From NCBI GenBank assembly GCA_910583985.1, contig CAJTYA010000011.1, positions 1-64,000 on the forward strand: a stretch of DNA of 64,000 nt, written 5' to 3'. The DNA is from an uncultured Alistipes sp. (GTDB lineage: Bacteria; Bacteroidota; Bacteroidia; Bacteroidales; Rikenellaceae). Shown here piece by piece: positions 43,519 to 55,731 of this stretch. The notes under the pieces are model-generated. The model searched no databases and was not told the origin of the DNA. It saw only the letters and a program-made list of their open reading frames with translations. Numbering within the stretch: position 1 is the stretch's first letter; every line of letters begins with the position of its first letter. The position numbers were made by a program, and so were the translations under genes.

Positions 43519-45042
43519 TCAGAGTTCGATCAACGCCTCGCCGGTCATTTCCTCCGGCTGCGGCAGGCCCATGAGCCTGAGCACAGTAGGCGCCACGTCG
43601 GCCAGCACGCCGTTGCGGACGCTCTTCACCCGGTCCGAAACGACGATGATCGGCACGGGATTGAGCGAATGGGCCGTATTGGGCGTACCGTCCTCGTTCT
43701 CAGCATGATCGGCATTGCCGTGGTCGGCGATGACGACGACTTCGTACCCGTTGGCCTTGGCCGCTTCGACCACATCGTGCACGCACGCATCGACGGCCTT
43801 GACGGCCTTGACGATCGCTTCGTAGACGCCGGTGTGACCCACCATGTCGCCGTTGGCGAAATTCAGGCAGATGAAATCGAATTTCCGTTTGCCGAGTTCG
43901 GCCACGAGCGCGTCCTTCACTTCGTAGGCGCTCATTTCGGGCTGAAGGTCGTAAGTGGCGACCTTGGGCGAAGGAATCAGAATACGTTCCTCACCGGCGA
44001 AAGTCTCCTCGCGGCCACCGTTCAGAAAGAACGTCACGTGGGCATACTTCTCGGTTTCGGCGATACGGAGCTGGCTCAGGCCGTTTTTCGACACGTATTC
44101 GCCGATCGTGTTGACGACGTTTTCCTTATCGAACAGAATGTGCAGGCCCTCGAACTTGGCGTCGTAGGGCGTCATGCAGCAATAGTAGAGCGGCAGCGTC
44201 TTCATCCCCTCTTCGGGCATGTCCTGCTGCGTCAGCACGACGGTCAGTTCCTTGGCCCGGTCGTTACGGAAATTGAAGAATACGACCATGTCGCCTTCGC
44301 GGATCGTGCCGATCGGCTTTCCGTCGGCATCCACGCAGACGACCGGCTTGATGAACTCGTCGGTCACGCCCTCGTCGTAGGACTTCTGCACGGCGGCCAC
44401 GGGATCGGAGGCTTTCTCGCCCTCGCCCTTCACGAGCAGATCGTAGGCCAGCTTCACGCGTTCCCAACGCTTGTCGCGATCCATCGCGTAATAGCGTCCG
44501 ACGATCGAGGCGATCCGGCCCGCCGAATGTTTCAGGTGGTTCTGCAACGCCTCGATAAAGCCCTTGCCGCTCCGAGGATCGGTGTCGCGTCCGTCCATGA
44601 AACAGTGTACGAATGTCTTGTCGAGACCGTAGGCCTTCGAAATATCGCAGAGCTCGAAAAGGTGTTCCAGCGAACTGTGCACGCCGCCGTCGGAAACCAA
44701 TCCCATGAAATGCACCTGCTTGTCGTTGTCGCGGGCGTATTCGAACGCCTTCTTGATTTCGGGATTTTCGAGGATCGAATGGTCGCGGCAGGCCCGGTTG
44801 ATCTTCACGAGGTCCTGATAGACGACGCGGCCGGCCCCGATATTGAGGTGGCCCACCTCGGAATTGCCCATCTGTCCGTCGGGCAGCCCCACGTTCTCGC
44901 CGTCGGTGCGCAACTGCGCCGAGGGGTATTTCGCCTCCAGCGAGTCGATATATTCGGGCCGGGCCGTATAGACCACATCGTCATGACCGCGGTCGCCTTT
45001 GCCCCAACCGTCCAGAATCATCAGTAATACTTTGTTCGCCAT
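43519..45042 (-). CDS. gpmI: 2,3-bisphosphoglycerate-independent phosphoglycerate mutase
   Basis: Mn2+-dependent glycolytic enzyme converting 3- to 2-phosphoglycerate. The 507-residue protein is full length. It starts MANKVLLMILDGWGKGD (metal site) and has the catalytic Ser in MGNSEVGHLNIGAGR near residue 62. DGRDTDPRSG follows near 150, and the C-terminal metal motif VVIADHGNADHAENEDG is near 440. It is followed leftward by a strong terminator. alaS lies 56 bases upstream, so both may form one unit. Confidence 0.97.
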   Translation of the reverse strand: MANKVLLMILDGWGKGDRGHDDVVYTARPEYIDSLEAKYPSAQLRTDGENVGLPDGQMGNSEVGHLNIGAGRVVYQDLVKINRACRDHSILENPEIKKAFEYARDNDKQVHFMGLVSDGGVHSSLEHLFELCDISKAYGLDKTFVHCFMDGRDTDPRSGKGFIEALQNHLKHSAGRIASIVGRYYAMDRDKRWERVKLAYDLLVKGEGEKASDPVAAVQKSYDEGVTDEFIKPVVCVDADGKPIGTIREGDMVVFFNFRNDRAKELTVVLTQQDMPEEGMKTLPLYYCCMTPYDAKFEGLHILFDKENVVNTIGEYVSKNGLSQLRIAETEKYAHVTFFLNGGREETFAGEERILIPSPKVATYDLQPEMSAYEVKDALVAELGKRKFDFICLNFANGDMVGHTGVYEAIVKAVKAVDACVHDVVEAAKANGYEVVVIADHGNADHAENEDGTPNTAHSLNPVPIIVVSDRVKSVRNGVLADVAPTVLRLMGLPQPEEMTGEALIEL

Positions 45043-45098
45043 AGCTTTTTCGGTTTAAAAAGCGGTCGTGTGCGGCCGTCCGCACACTCTCCTTGCAG

Positions 45099-47720
45099 TT
45101 ATTGTAATTGTGCTTTGATCAGTTCGACGGCCTTGAAAATGGCCTTTTCGATGCCGGACGGGTTCTTGCCGCCGGCCGTAGCGAAGAAGGGCTGTCCGCC
45201 GCCGCCGCCGTTGATTTCGCGGGCCGCTTCGCGGATCACCTTCGAGGCATTCACGCCCTTTTCGACGATCCGCTCGCCCAGCATGACCGTGAGCGTCGCC
45301 TTGTCGCCGACGACGGAACCCACGACGAACACCAGATTGTCGAATTTGGGTTTGAGTCCGAACGCGATGTCTTTGACCACATCGGGCAGGAGATTGAGCT
45401 GACGGGCCACCAGTACGATGCCGTCCTGCTCTTCGAGCGTCGGTTCGATCGAGTCGATGAGCGAACGGACCCGCTCCTTGCGGTGTTCGTCGAGCTGCCT
45501 GTTCAGGTCGGCGTTTTCATCGACGATCTTCTTGATGGCCTGCGTGATGGAGGGATTGTTGACATACTGTTGGATCGTCCGCATCATGTCTTCCAGTCCG
45601 TAGACGTACCGCATGGCATACTCTCCGGTCACGGCCTCGATACGACGCACGCCGGCCGAAGTGGCGCTCTCGGAGAGGATCTTGAAAAACCCGATTTTCC
45701 CGGTACGGGCCACGTGCGTACCGCCGCACAGTTCCACCGAATCGCCGTACCGGACGACGCGCACCCTATCGCCGTATTTCTCGCCGAAGAGCATCATCGC
45801 GCCCAGTTCCCGCGCCTCTTCGATGGGGCATTCGCGCCGTTCTTCGAGCGGATCGTCGCGACGGACGTCCTCGTTGACCCGTCGTTCCACTTCGCGGAGC
45901 TGCTCGTCGGTCACTTTCTGGAAATGCGAGAAGTCGAAACGCAGATACTCCGGACACACGAGCGATCCTTTCTGTTCGACATGTTCGCCCAGAACGGCAC
46001 GCAACGCCTTGTGCAGCAGGTGCGTCGCCGTATGGTTGGCGGCCGACGAAGCTCTCAGACGCTCGTCCACCACGGCCCGGAAGGTCGATTCGAGGTCTTC
46101 GGGCAACCCGTCGACGATATGGACGATCAGGTTGTTCTCCTTCTGCGTATCGGTCACGGCGATGCGCTCGCTGCCGTTGTCGATATAGCCCTTGTCGCCG
46201 GTCTGACCGCCCGAATTGCCGTAGAACGGCGTGCGGTCGAACACCAACTGGTAGTAGGTCTTGTTCTTGGCTTTGACGCGGCGGTAACGGGATATGCGCA
46301 CGTCGCTTTCGAGCGTATCGTAGCCGATGAAACGGCTCTCGGCGACCGGGAAAAGCTCTACCCAGTCGTCGGTATCGACGGCCGCCGCATTGCGCGAACG
46401 CTCCTTCTGCTTGCCGAGTTCGACGGCGAACGCCTCGGTGTCGACCTTCATGCCGTTCTCCTGAGCGATCAGTTCGGTCAGGTCGATGGGGAATCCATAG
46501 GTATCGTACAGCAGGAAAGCCTGCTCGCCGCCGATGGTATCGCCGCCCTCCTCTTTGGTCTTGCGGATCACGCTGTCGAGCAGGTTGATGCCCGTGGCGA
46601 GCGTCTTGAGGAACGCTGTTTCCTCCTCGGCGATCACTTTCTTGATGAGCTCGCGCTGGGCGACCAGTTCGGGGAACTGTCCTCCCATCTGCTCGGCGAG
46701 TCCGTCGACCAGACGGCAGATGAACGGTTCGCCGAAGCCCAGATAGGTATAGCCGTAACGCACCGCCCGGCGCAGGATGCGGCGGATCACATACCCCGCC
46801 TTGACGTTGGACGGCAACTGCCCGTCGGCGATCGAAAAGGCGATGGCCCGCAGATGATCGGCGATCACGCGCATGGCCACGTCGTCCTTGCGGTCGGCCC
46901 CGTAACGCTTGCCCGACATGCGGGCCAGACGCTGGATCGTGGGCTGGAACACGTCCGTATCGTAATTGCTCTGCTTGCCTTGCAGCACCATGCACAGACG
47001 CTCGAATCCCATGCCCGTATCGACATGCCGCGCCGGCAGCGGTTCGAGCTGCCCGCTGGCCTTGCGGTTGAACTGCATGAAGACGAGGTTCCATATCTCG
47101 ATGACCAGATGGTGCCCCTGATTGACCAGTTCGCGACCGTCTATAGCGGCACGCTCCTCGTCGCTGCGCAGGTCGAAATGGATTTCGCTGCAAGGACCGC
47201 AGGGACCCGTGTCGCCCATTTCCCAGAAGTTGTCGTGACGGTTGCCCAGAATGATGTGATCTTCGGGAAGATACTCTTTCCAGTATCCGTAAGCCTCGTC
47301 GTCGCGGGCGATACCCTCCTCCGGACTGCCCTCGAAGATCGTGGCGTACAGGCGCTCCTTGGGCAGCTTATAGACTTCGGTCAGCAGCTCCCACGCCCAT
47401 GCGATGGCCTCTTTCTTGAAATAGTCGCCGAAAGACCAGTTGCCCAGCATTTCGAACATCGTATGGTGATAGGTATCGAGCCCGACCTCCTCCAGATCGT
47501 TGTGCTTGCCCGACACCCGCAGGCACTTCTGCGAATCGGCCACCCGGCGGTCCTTGACGGGCGAATTGCCCAGAAAGAGGTCCTTGAACTGATTCATGCC
47601 GGCGTTGGTGAACATCAGCGTGGGATCGCCCTTGACGACCATCGGCGCCGAAGGCACGATCACGTGGCCCTTGCTGCGGAAAAAATCGAGAAACGTTTGC
47701 CTGATTTGATTAGAGTCCAT
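45099..47720 (-). CDS. alaS: Alanyl-tRNA synthetase
   Basis: Charges tRNA-Ala. The 873-residue protein starts MDSNQIRQTFLDFFRSKGH, with class II core motifs through about residue 440 (TNAGMNQFKDLFLG, GFERLCMVLQ). The editing domain has HTATHLLHKALRAVLG near 560 and CGGTHVARTG near 660. The C-terminal C-Ala domain holds GGGGGQPFFATAGGK near 835. The start was chosen over an in-frame ATG at 47747 to match the conserved beginning. A TAATTTTG -7 element lies about 50 bases upstream on the minus strand. Confidence 0.97.
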   Translation of the reverse strand: MDSNQIRQTFLDFFRSKGHVIVPSAPMVVKGDPTLMFTNAGMNQFKDLFLGNSPVKDRRVADSQKCLRVSGKHNDLEEVGLDTYHHTMFEMLGNWSFGDYFKKEAIAWAWELLTEVYKLPKERLYATIFEGSPEEGIARDDEAYGYWKEYLPEDHIILGNRHDNFWEMGDTGPCGPCSEIHFDLRSDEERAAIDGRELVNQGHHLVIEIWNLVFMQFNRKASGQLEPLPARHVDTGMGFERLCMVLQGKQSNYDTDVFQPTIQRLARMSGKRYGADRKDDVAMRVIADHLRAIAFSIADGQLPSNVKAGYVIRRILRRAVRYGYTYLGFGEPFICRLVDGLAEQMGGQFPELVAQRELIKKVIAEEETAFLKTLATGINLLDSVIRKTKEEGGDTIGGEQAFLLYDTYGFPIDLTELIAQENGMKVDTEAFAVELGKQKERSRNAAAVDTDDWVELFPVAESRFIGYDTLESDVRISRYRRVKAKNKTYYQLVFDRTPFYGNSGGQTGDKGYIDNGSERIAVTDTQKENNLIVHIVDGLPEDLESTFRAVVDERLRASSAANHTATHLLHKALRAVLGEHVEQKGSLVCPEYLRFDFSHFQKVTDEQLREVERRVNEDVRRDDPLEERRECPIEEARELGAMMLFGEKYGDRVRVVRYGDSVELCGGTHVARTGKIGFFKILSESATSAGVRRIEAVTGEYAMRYVYGLEDMMRTIQQYVNNPSITQAIKKIVDENADLNRQLDEHRKERVRSLIDSIEPTLEEQDGIVLVARQLNLLPDVVKDIAFGLKPKFDNLVFVVGSVVGDKATLTVMLGERIVEKGVNASKVIREAAREINGGGGGQPFFATAGGKNPSGIEKAIFKAVELIKAQLQ

Positions 47721-47768
47721 ATCGTAGAATATAATATCGGAGTACACTCCTGCGTTAGTTCATGGAAG

Positions 47769-47799
47769 TTGCAAAATTAAGCAAATTCGTCTAATTTTG
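47769..47799 (+). promoter_or_regulatory. Promoter of the M23 peptidase pair
   Basis: TTG at 47769-47771 and TAATTTTG at 47792-47799, spaced by 20 bp, give a full -33/-7 match. The start codon is 30 bases downstream. It overlaps the alaS -7 element on the other strand. Confidence 0.65.
47772..47779 (-). promoter_or_regulatory. -7 element of alaS
   Basis: TAATTTTG on the minus strand, interleaved with the -33 side of the rightward M23 promoter, so polymerases at the two promoters would compete. Confidence 0.45.
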
Positions 47800-47828
47800 T
47801 TGTCTTAGGGCTACGGAAAATACTACGA

Positions 47829-48800
47829 ATGGCAAAAAAACGATATAAATTCAACCCGCAGACTTTCACCTACGAAGCGATCGCCATCCCGTTTCGTATC
47901 CGCTTCTACCGTATCCTGCGCAAGATTCTGGTCGGGTTCATTCTGGCCTCGGTCGTCAACCTGCTCTTTTCGTTCTTTTTCTATACGCCCAAGATGTACC
48001 GCATCGGCGAACGCAACAACGAGCTGCTGCTCAAATACGACATCCTCAACGACAAGATCGACGCGGCCACGGCCAAGCTCGAAGAGCTGCGCCACCGCGA
48101 CAACCGGGTCTACCGCTCGCTGTTCGCGTCCGACTCGCTGAGCCTGCGCGGCGTGTACACCGACTATCCGGACGCGAAATACGCCCGCATGGAGGACGAC
48201 ATGTACGCCCCGCTGATGGTCGGCACGTGGAAGAATCTGGACGCCATGTCGCGCCTGCTGTACCTCGAATCCAAATCGCTCGACCAACTGGAGACGCTTT
48301 CGAAGGACAAGGAAGAGATGGCCGAGGCGATTCCGGCCATCTGGCCCATCAACAAACGCAACCTCCGGGGACGGATCGGGGCCTACGGATCGAGGCTGCA
48401 CCCCATTTTAGGGCGTGTCAGAAGCCACAAGGGCATCGACCTCGGCGGGCGGATCGGCGATCCGGTCTACGCCACGGGCAACGGACGCGTGGCCTTCGAC
48501 AACATGGGCAGCAGCGGGTACGGCAAGCAGATCGTCATCGAACACGGATTCGGCTACAAGACCCGCTACGCCCACCTGAGCAAACTGCTCGTCGAACCGG
48601 GCCAGAAGGTGCGGCGGGGCGAACTCATCGGCGAGGTGGGCAACACGGGGCTTTCCAAGGGGCCCCACCTGCACTACGAGGTGATATACCGCGGACACAC
48701 CGTCGATCCGATCAATTATTTCAGCCGCGACATGACGGCCGAGGAGTTCGAAAAGATCATCGCATCGGCCCAAGCCACCACATACGAAGATGGAGAATAA
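47829..48800 (+). CDS. Membrane-anchored M23 peptidase (first of a pair)
   Basis: Probable peptidoglycan endopeptidase of 323 residues. One membrane helix (about residues 37-56) is followed by a periplasmic helical stalk (about 60-170) and a C-terminal LytM/M23 domain. The zinc ligands are present: HPILGRVRSHKGIDLG near residue 195 and GPHLHYEV near 280, so it should be active. The next gene overlaps it by 11 bases and encodes a close homologue. Cell-wall remodelling during growth or division is the likely role, by family. Confidence 0.92.
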   Translation: MAKKRYKFNPQTFTYEAIAIPFRIRFYRILRKILVGFILASVVNLLFSFFFYTPKMYRIGERNNELLLKYDILNDKIDAATAKLEELRHRDNRVYRSLFASDSLSLRGVYTDYPDAKYARMEDDMYAPLMVGTWKNLDAMSRLLYLESKSLDQLETLSKDKEEMAEAIPAIWPINKRNLRGRIGAYGSRLHPILGRVRSHKGIDLGGRIGDPVYATGNGRVAFDNMGSSGYGKQIVIEHGFGYKTRYAHLSKLLVEPGQKVRRGELIGEVGNTGLSKGPHLHYEVIYRGHTVDPINYFSRDMTAEEFEKIIASAQATTYEDGE

Positions 48801-49761
48801 ACGACCGACCGAATACAGGGACCTCGTGCCCCGGAGGCACGCCCAGCGCGAAAAATTCAAAAAGAAATTTCTTCGCGGGGTGATCCACGTGTTGGCATGG
48901 ACGGGTATGGCCGTGCTGTACTACATCGGCTTCTCGTTCTTTTTCGACACCCCGCTCGAATACCGCATGAAGCACTCCACGCGCAAGCTCCAGCAGGAGT
49001 ACGACTCGCTGAGCGAACGCTACGCGACGATCGAGAAGGTGCTCTACAACGTCATCGACCGGGACAAGGCGGTGTTCCGCACGCTGTTCGAGTCGGACCC
49101 GTACAGCTTCGACACGGAGTTCGAAAAGAAAAAATGGGAGGCGCACGAAAATCTGCTGGCCAAATCCAACAAGGAACTGGGCGAAGAGTTCTTCGCCAAG
49201 CTGCGCGCACTCGAAAAACGGGGCAGCGAACAGCTCTACACGTTAGCCTCGCTCGAACAGACGGCCGACTCGCTGAGAAACCGGATCGACAACATCCCGT
49301 CCATCCAGCCCGTCCTCAATAAGGACCTCACGCTGCTGACCGCCTCCTACGGCATGCGCATACACCCTTTTTATAAGACGCTGACGGCCCATCAGGGCGT
49401 CGACTACACGGTGGGCGAAGGAACGCGCGTGTTCGCCACGGCCGACGGCCGCGTCAAAAGCGTCGTCACGCAGCGCACCTCGTCGGGCAACACGATCGTC
49501 ATCGACCACGGGAACGGGTACGAAACCGTGTACAGCCATCTGAACAAAATCTACGCGAAGAAAGGCGACCGGGTCAAACGGGGCGACATCATCGCCCAGT
49601 CGGGCAACACGGGGCTCTCGCTGGCTCCGCACCTGCACTACGAAATCCGGCACAACGGCATGCGGGTGGACCCCGTCCACTATTTCTTCATGGAACTCGA
49701 CTACAAGGATTACCGGAAAATGATCCAAATCGCCCAAACCGGCATGCAGTCGTTCGATTAG
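48790..49761 (+). CDS. Membrane-anchored M23 peptidase (second of a pair)
   Basis: Also 323 residues with the same layout as its neighbour: basic N terminus, one membrane helix (about 24-46), coiled stalk, and a C-terminal M23 domain. HPFYKTLTAHQGVDY holds the first zinc ligands and APHLHYEI the last. The domains align along their length, but the stalks differ, so the duplication is old. It overlaps the preceding gene by 11 bases. Both likely cut peptide cross-links in peptidoglycan, possibly with different partners. Confidence 0.92.
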   Translation: MENKRPTEYRDLVPRRHAQREKFKKKFLRGVIHVLAWTGMAVLYYIGFSFFFDTPLEYRMKHSTRKLQQEYDSLSERYATIEKVLYNVIDRDKAVFRTLFESDPYSFDTEFEKKKWEAHENLLAKSNKELGEEFFAKLRALEKRGSEQLYTLASLEQTADSLRNRIDNIPSIQPVLNKDLTLLTASYGMRIHPFYKTLTAHQGVDYTVGEGTRVFATADGRVKSVVTQRTSSGNTIVIDHGNGYETVYSHLNKIYAKKGDRVKRGDIIAQSGNTGLSLAPHLHYEIRHNGMRVDPVHYFFMELDYKDYRKMIQIAQTGMQSFD

Positions 49762-49839
49762 CGGGAGGGGTGCGGTCCGAAAAAACATAAAAATACGTTC
49801 GACCCCTCGCCGCGGGACCACAGTGTCGAAAAAAATGTA

Positions 49840-49847
49840 TATTTTTG
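49840..49847 (+). promoter_or_regulatory. -7 element of the GSIII gene
   Basis: TATTTTTG, an exact TAnnTTTG match, lies 30 bases upstream of the start at 49878. No clear -33 TTG is seen. Confidence 0.5.
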
Positions 49848-49877
49848 TGACCTGTTCTACCAACACCAAACGGGAAT

Positions 49878-52064
<2,187 letters not shown>

Positions 52065-52644
52065 ACGAAACCCATCCGCAGCGCCGGTCTTCCCGGTCCT
52101 GTCCCGACACTACGCGCCCTCTTCTCCCAGAGAAGAGGGCGCGCCGTTTTCGGACATCGCAATGCGCCCGGCACCCGAATCGGCGGCGCATGCGTTTTCG
52201 GAACGAGGGTCGCCCCGACCCGAAACACGAGAAGTCCCTCCCCGACGGGATTCCGAACATCGTACACGGCTTCGCAACGATACGGAACGTCAGAGAAGCG
52301 GCAAAGTCCCCCGGACGAATTCCCGGCGCGTAACCTCCGGAGGTCGACAGAAAGGGCTTCCGGCGAGGGGACGAACCCAATACCGAACGGCATGCGAGTA
52401 TGCGGCCGTCGCCGGAACGAACGGCCGAGCCTGCGAACCCGCCACATTCGAAATGCCGCATCCACCTGCATCCCAATGCCGAGCGGACGAAAAAAGCCGT
52501 CCGTACAGCACGGCGGTCAGGCGGTCGTCTTTTCGGCTGGTTTCTCGCGGCGAACGAACGGGAGAGCGGTCGTACCGGCATCGGGACGCCCCCTCTCCCG
52601 ATCCTATGCAGCGCCCGGCTCCGCATCCAATTCCCGCACTTCGG
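52065..52644. other. Gene-free interval after GSIII
   Basis: Starts with the GSIII terminator; the rest has only Arg/Pro-rich chance frames on both strands. The leftward frame continuing from the frameshifted gene at 52645-53150 runs through here out of frame and should not be read as protein. Confidence 0.5.
52113..52150 (+). terminator. Terminator of the GSIII gene
   Basis: A perfect 13-base stem (52113-52125 with 52131-52143, loop CCCAG) followed by CCGTTTT, about 50 bases past the stop. Confidence 0.85.
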
Positions 52645-53150
52645 TCAGAAAACGGCTCCGTCAGCACACCACGCTGACCTCGATCCGTACCGCTCCGGGA
52701 TAGAAGCGACGCCCGAATCGGCGGGCTGTGGCAGACCGTAGCCCGACTGCGTCTCGAAGCGTCCGATCCGCACGCCGACGGAAGGCGGCACATCCAACCC
52801 GCATGGCCGCCCACGTCACCGGTCATGCCGATTCCCGCACCGATGTCGAAAAAGAGGGCGCCGTACTCTCTCCGATACGGGCGAGTACCTTCGAATCCGA
52901 CATAGAACAGCACGATAAGCAGGGATTCTCGGTGACTGAAATAGAAACCGGTCCCCACCCCGGTCGAGAAACGGTCGCCGATCTTCACGCCCCGAACGGT
53001 GTGCAACTTGACCCGACCGGCCGAGAACGTTCCCACACCGACCGAATACCCCGGATCGGCTTCGTCACGATGCGTCAAGGGCGTCTGTGCGCGGGGGACA
53101 CCGACCGACACCGCAGAGACGAGCACCCATCGATACGATTGCCATCGCAT
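52645..53150 (-). pseudogene. Frameshifted small outer-membrane beta-barrel-like protein
   Basis: From MRWQSYRWVLVSAVSVG at 53150 a signal-peptide-like start leads into alternating Gly/aromatic strands (YSVGVGTFSAG, FSTGVGTGFYFSH, GALFFDIGAGIG) resembling small outer-membrane barrels. Near 52795-52806 the frame runs off into Arg/Ser-rich sequence. In the next frame, from the same point, it continues sensibly as LDVPPSVGVRIGRFETQSGY and stops at 52645, giving about 168 residues. A single-base indel around the CCC at 52798-52800 explains this. Either the gene is broken or the base is a sequencing error. Confidence 0.55.
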
Positions 53151-53548
53151 GCTTTCTATTTTCGTCGGGGTTCCCTCTTCCTGTAAACGCGCTGCCTCCG
53201 GGCGTGCACCGGTCGCGAAGACAACGGATTCCGAAGACAAGGAGGCAAGGAGACAAAAAGAGAACATCGGAAAAACAACGTGTTCCCGCCCTCGTTCGCC
53301 CGGTTTTCGTTCTTCGGCCGGATTAGGATGGGTCGGACGAATCCGGCCGAAAAACGAAAGAAAAACTTATTTTCACCGCACGATTCGAATAAAAATCCGT
53401 AACTTTATATTCGGTAAAGGCGTTCCCTGCCGAGACGCTTTCGAAATACCCGCAGCGCACGAGCTCGCAAGTTGCAGCACGCAGGCAGTTGTCAACGGGA
53501 GGCCCGCATACCTTCGAACGAACGATTCGACAAAAAACGATAACAGAG
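53151..53548. other. Interval between the frameshifted gene and the S41 peptidase
   Basis: No gene recognised. TAACTTTA at 53400-53407 is a possible -7 element for the S41 peptidase gene and would leave a leader of about 135 bases. No -33 partner or structured leader is clear. Confidence 0.4.
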
Positions 53549-55201
53549 ATGAAACCCACAAAATGCTTGCTTGCGGTCCTTGCGCTCTGGACAGTCACAG
53601 GAACGCTGTCCGCCCAAGAACCGGTACCGGTGCTCCGATCGGGAGTCGATCCTATTGCGTTGATCTTGGACGGAAGACCCTCCCCCGGCGGATGGTGGAT
53701 CATGCCCGAATTCGATCCGGACGAACTGACGATGACGGCCCGCGAAGCGGTATTCGCTTCGGACGTCGATACGATGAGAATCGTGCTCGACGAATGGCAA
53801 AGCAAAGATTTCGACATTCTGACGGCCGAAGGAGACACCGCCCACGTACGGGTCTCCCGCACGGCGGCCAATCCTTTCGAAAGTCCTTCGCCCCGGATCA
53901 AGTCCGTCTCGCCTTCCGGCCTTCTGAGCCGTGAACAGGCCGCCTTCGACATACAGGCGTTGGTGTACGCGCTGAGCGAAGTGCATCCCGACCTCTTCTC
54001 GATATGCCGCCAAGAGGATTTCTTCCATGCCGTCAACACGACCACCGCATCGCTGCCCGACTCCGTCAGCCCGATGGAACTGTATCGGACGGCCGCTCCG
54101 ATCGTGGCGATGCTCGGCGACGGTCACACGCATCTATGGTTTCCCTACAACAGCGTCTTTACCGCCGATCTGAAACGCATGCCCCTGTATGTCAACGTGC
54201 TGACCGACCGGACGCTGATATGCAAAAGCAGCCTCGATTCTCTCGTGCCGCGGGGAGCGAGGGTTCTCGGCATCAACGGACAGAGTGCCGACCGAATGAT
54301 CGACGCCATGCTGCCCTTCGTAAGCGGCGAGCGTCCCCATTTCCGACTTTCACGCATCAACAGCGATTTCACCGCGCTCCATCAGATGCTGTTTCCTGCG
54401 GACTCGTACGAAGTTTCATTTATTCCGCAAGGCGCCAAAAAGCCCCGAACCGTCACGCTGCCGGCGTCTCTGTGGGAAGACATCGAGAAAAGATGCCCCC
54501 GTCCGAGCACCTCGCGCCACGTCGCCGACTACTCCCTTCATACGGACAGCGCCGCAAATTTCGCCGTCATGGATTTCCGTTCGTTCCAGAATCCCGAACG
54601 CATGGAAGCGTTCGCCGACTCCATGTTCAGGACCTTGCACCGGCAGGGAATCGAAAATCTTATCATCGATTTGCGCAACAACGGCGGAGGCAACAGTTAC
54701 GTGGGCGACATCCTGCTGCGTTACATATCTCCCGAACCCTTCACCCAGATGGAAAAAATCATGATGCGCATCACCCCGCTGACCGCCAAACTCATGGGAG
54801 GCGGGCAAACGCCTAAATTCGTTTTCAACGAGATATCTTCCGAAAAATACCAACAACCGCGCACCGCCGAAGAGGGCCATTACCGGGGCCGTGTCTACCT
54901 GCTGACGTCGAACAAGACCTTTTCATCGGCCGGTTCGTTCGCATGGACGTTCAAAGAGTGCGGAATCGGTCCCGTCATCGGGGAGGAAACGGGCGGCATG
55001 AACGTCTGCTACGGCGACGTGCTGAATTATCGCCTTCCCGTTTCCGGCCTCTCGTGCAGCCTATCGTACAAACGGTTCTGGCAATTCCGGGCGGACGAAA
55101 ACGACATCCACGGCACGATACCCGACATCGCGGTTCCCGCTGCCGAGGCGATGGATGCCGCGATGAAACTCATCGAGAAAAACAACGGGAAAAGGAAATA
55201 A
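53549..55201 (+). CDS. Secreted S41-family peptidase
   Basis: Tail-specific-protease-like serine peptidase, 550 residues. The signal peptide starts MKPTKCLLAVLALW and ends TLSAQ. A long N-terminal part (about 25-330) has an LGDGHTHLWFPYNSVF segment. The S41 catalytic core follows, with LIIDLRNNGGGNSYVGD near 390 and the nucleophile region LTSNKTFSSAGSFAW near 470. GEETGGMNVCYGD near 495 is next. The start was chosen to give the signal peptide. It is a single-gene unit with its own terminator. Substrate unknown; a processing or degradative role in the cell envelope is likely. Confidence 0.9.
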   Translation: MKPTKCLLAVLALWTVTGTLSAQEPVPVLRSGVDPIALILDGRPSPGGWWIMPEFDPDELTMTAREAVFASDVDTMRIVLDEWQSKDFDILTAEGDTAHVRVSRTAANPFESPSPRIKSVSPSGLLSREQAAFDIQALVYALSEVHPDLFSICRQEDFFHAVNTTTASLPDSVSPMELYRTAAPIVAMLGDGHTHLWFPYNSVFTADLKRMPLYVNVLTDRTLICKSSLDSLVPRGARVLGINGQSADRMIDAMLPFVSGERPHFRLSRINSDFTALHQMLFPADSYEVSFIPQGAKKPRTVTLPASLWEDIEKRCPRPSTSRHVADYSLHTDSAANFAVMDFRSFQNPERMEAFADSMFRTLHRQGIENLIIDLRNNGGGNSYVGDILLRYISPEPFTQMEKIMMRITPLTAKLMGGGQTPKFVFNEISSEKYQQPRTAEEGHYRGRVYLLTSNKTFSSAGSFAWTFKECGIGPVIGEETGGMNVCYGDVLNYRLPVSGLSCSLSYKRFWQFRADENDIHGTIPDIAVPAAEAMDAAMKLIEKNNGKRK

Positions 55202-55731
55202 CACCGCACGACAACCACAAAGTCCGTAACCGACGGCAAACATCCGGCAGGTTACGGACTTTTTCGACAAGAGCGCCGCATGCAGGCACCGGCGCCGCCA
55301 CGGGCACCGGCACAACACGACACGCTCTTAGCCCCTTGCTCCGGATTCCGGCCGTAAAAACCGTCCATCCGCACATCGGTCGCTCGGCAAGGCATCAGAG
55401 ATGCCCCGACAGACGTCGTTTTGAACAGGGTCGAGACGGGAGTAGGCCCTATAGTCCGGGAAATGCCCAACAAACCACAGGAAACTCCGTGCGAAGATTT
55501 TATATCGTACCGGGAATCGGTCCGTTCGTCTCGTGCCGGCCGAGTCCCGGTACATGAAACGGGAGCCGCCGGCACGGGAGAGCGTCGCCTTATCGGTCGA
55601 AAAGCGTACCGCAAGATTCCGGACGGGTCCCGTCGAAAACGGTCCGTCACACTCGAAAGCAGACGAAGCGAAAACGGGGCCGGACAGGAGCTTTACAAAC
55701 CGGGCGGAAAAAGCTCCGCCGAAAAGCCCCG
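55202..55731. other. Gene-free interval between the S41 peptidase and addB
   Basis: Apart from the terminator at 55220-55265 I see no gene or repeat. Frames on both strands are Arg/Ser-rich and look like chance. Confidence 0.5.
55220..55265 (+). terminator. Terminator of the S41 peptidase gene
   Basis: A perfect 12-base stem (55220-55231 with 55250-55261) encloses an 18-base loop, and the T-run TTTTT at 55260-55264 follows. Confidence 0.8.

Noticed and set aside
52290..53267. Full 325-codon leftward frame taken as one gene
   Set aside because: Only the part from 53150 to about 52800 looks like protein. Beyond that it is Arg/Ser-rich, and the adjacent frame continues the family-like sequence to 52645.
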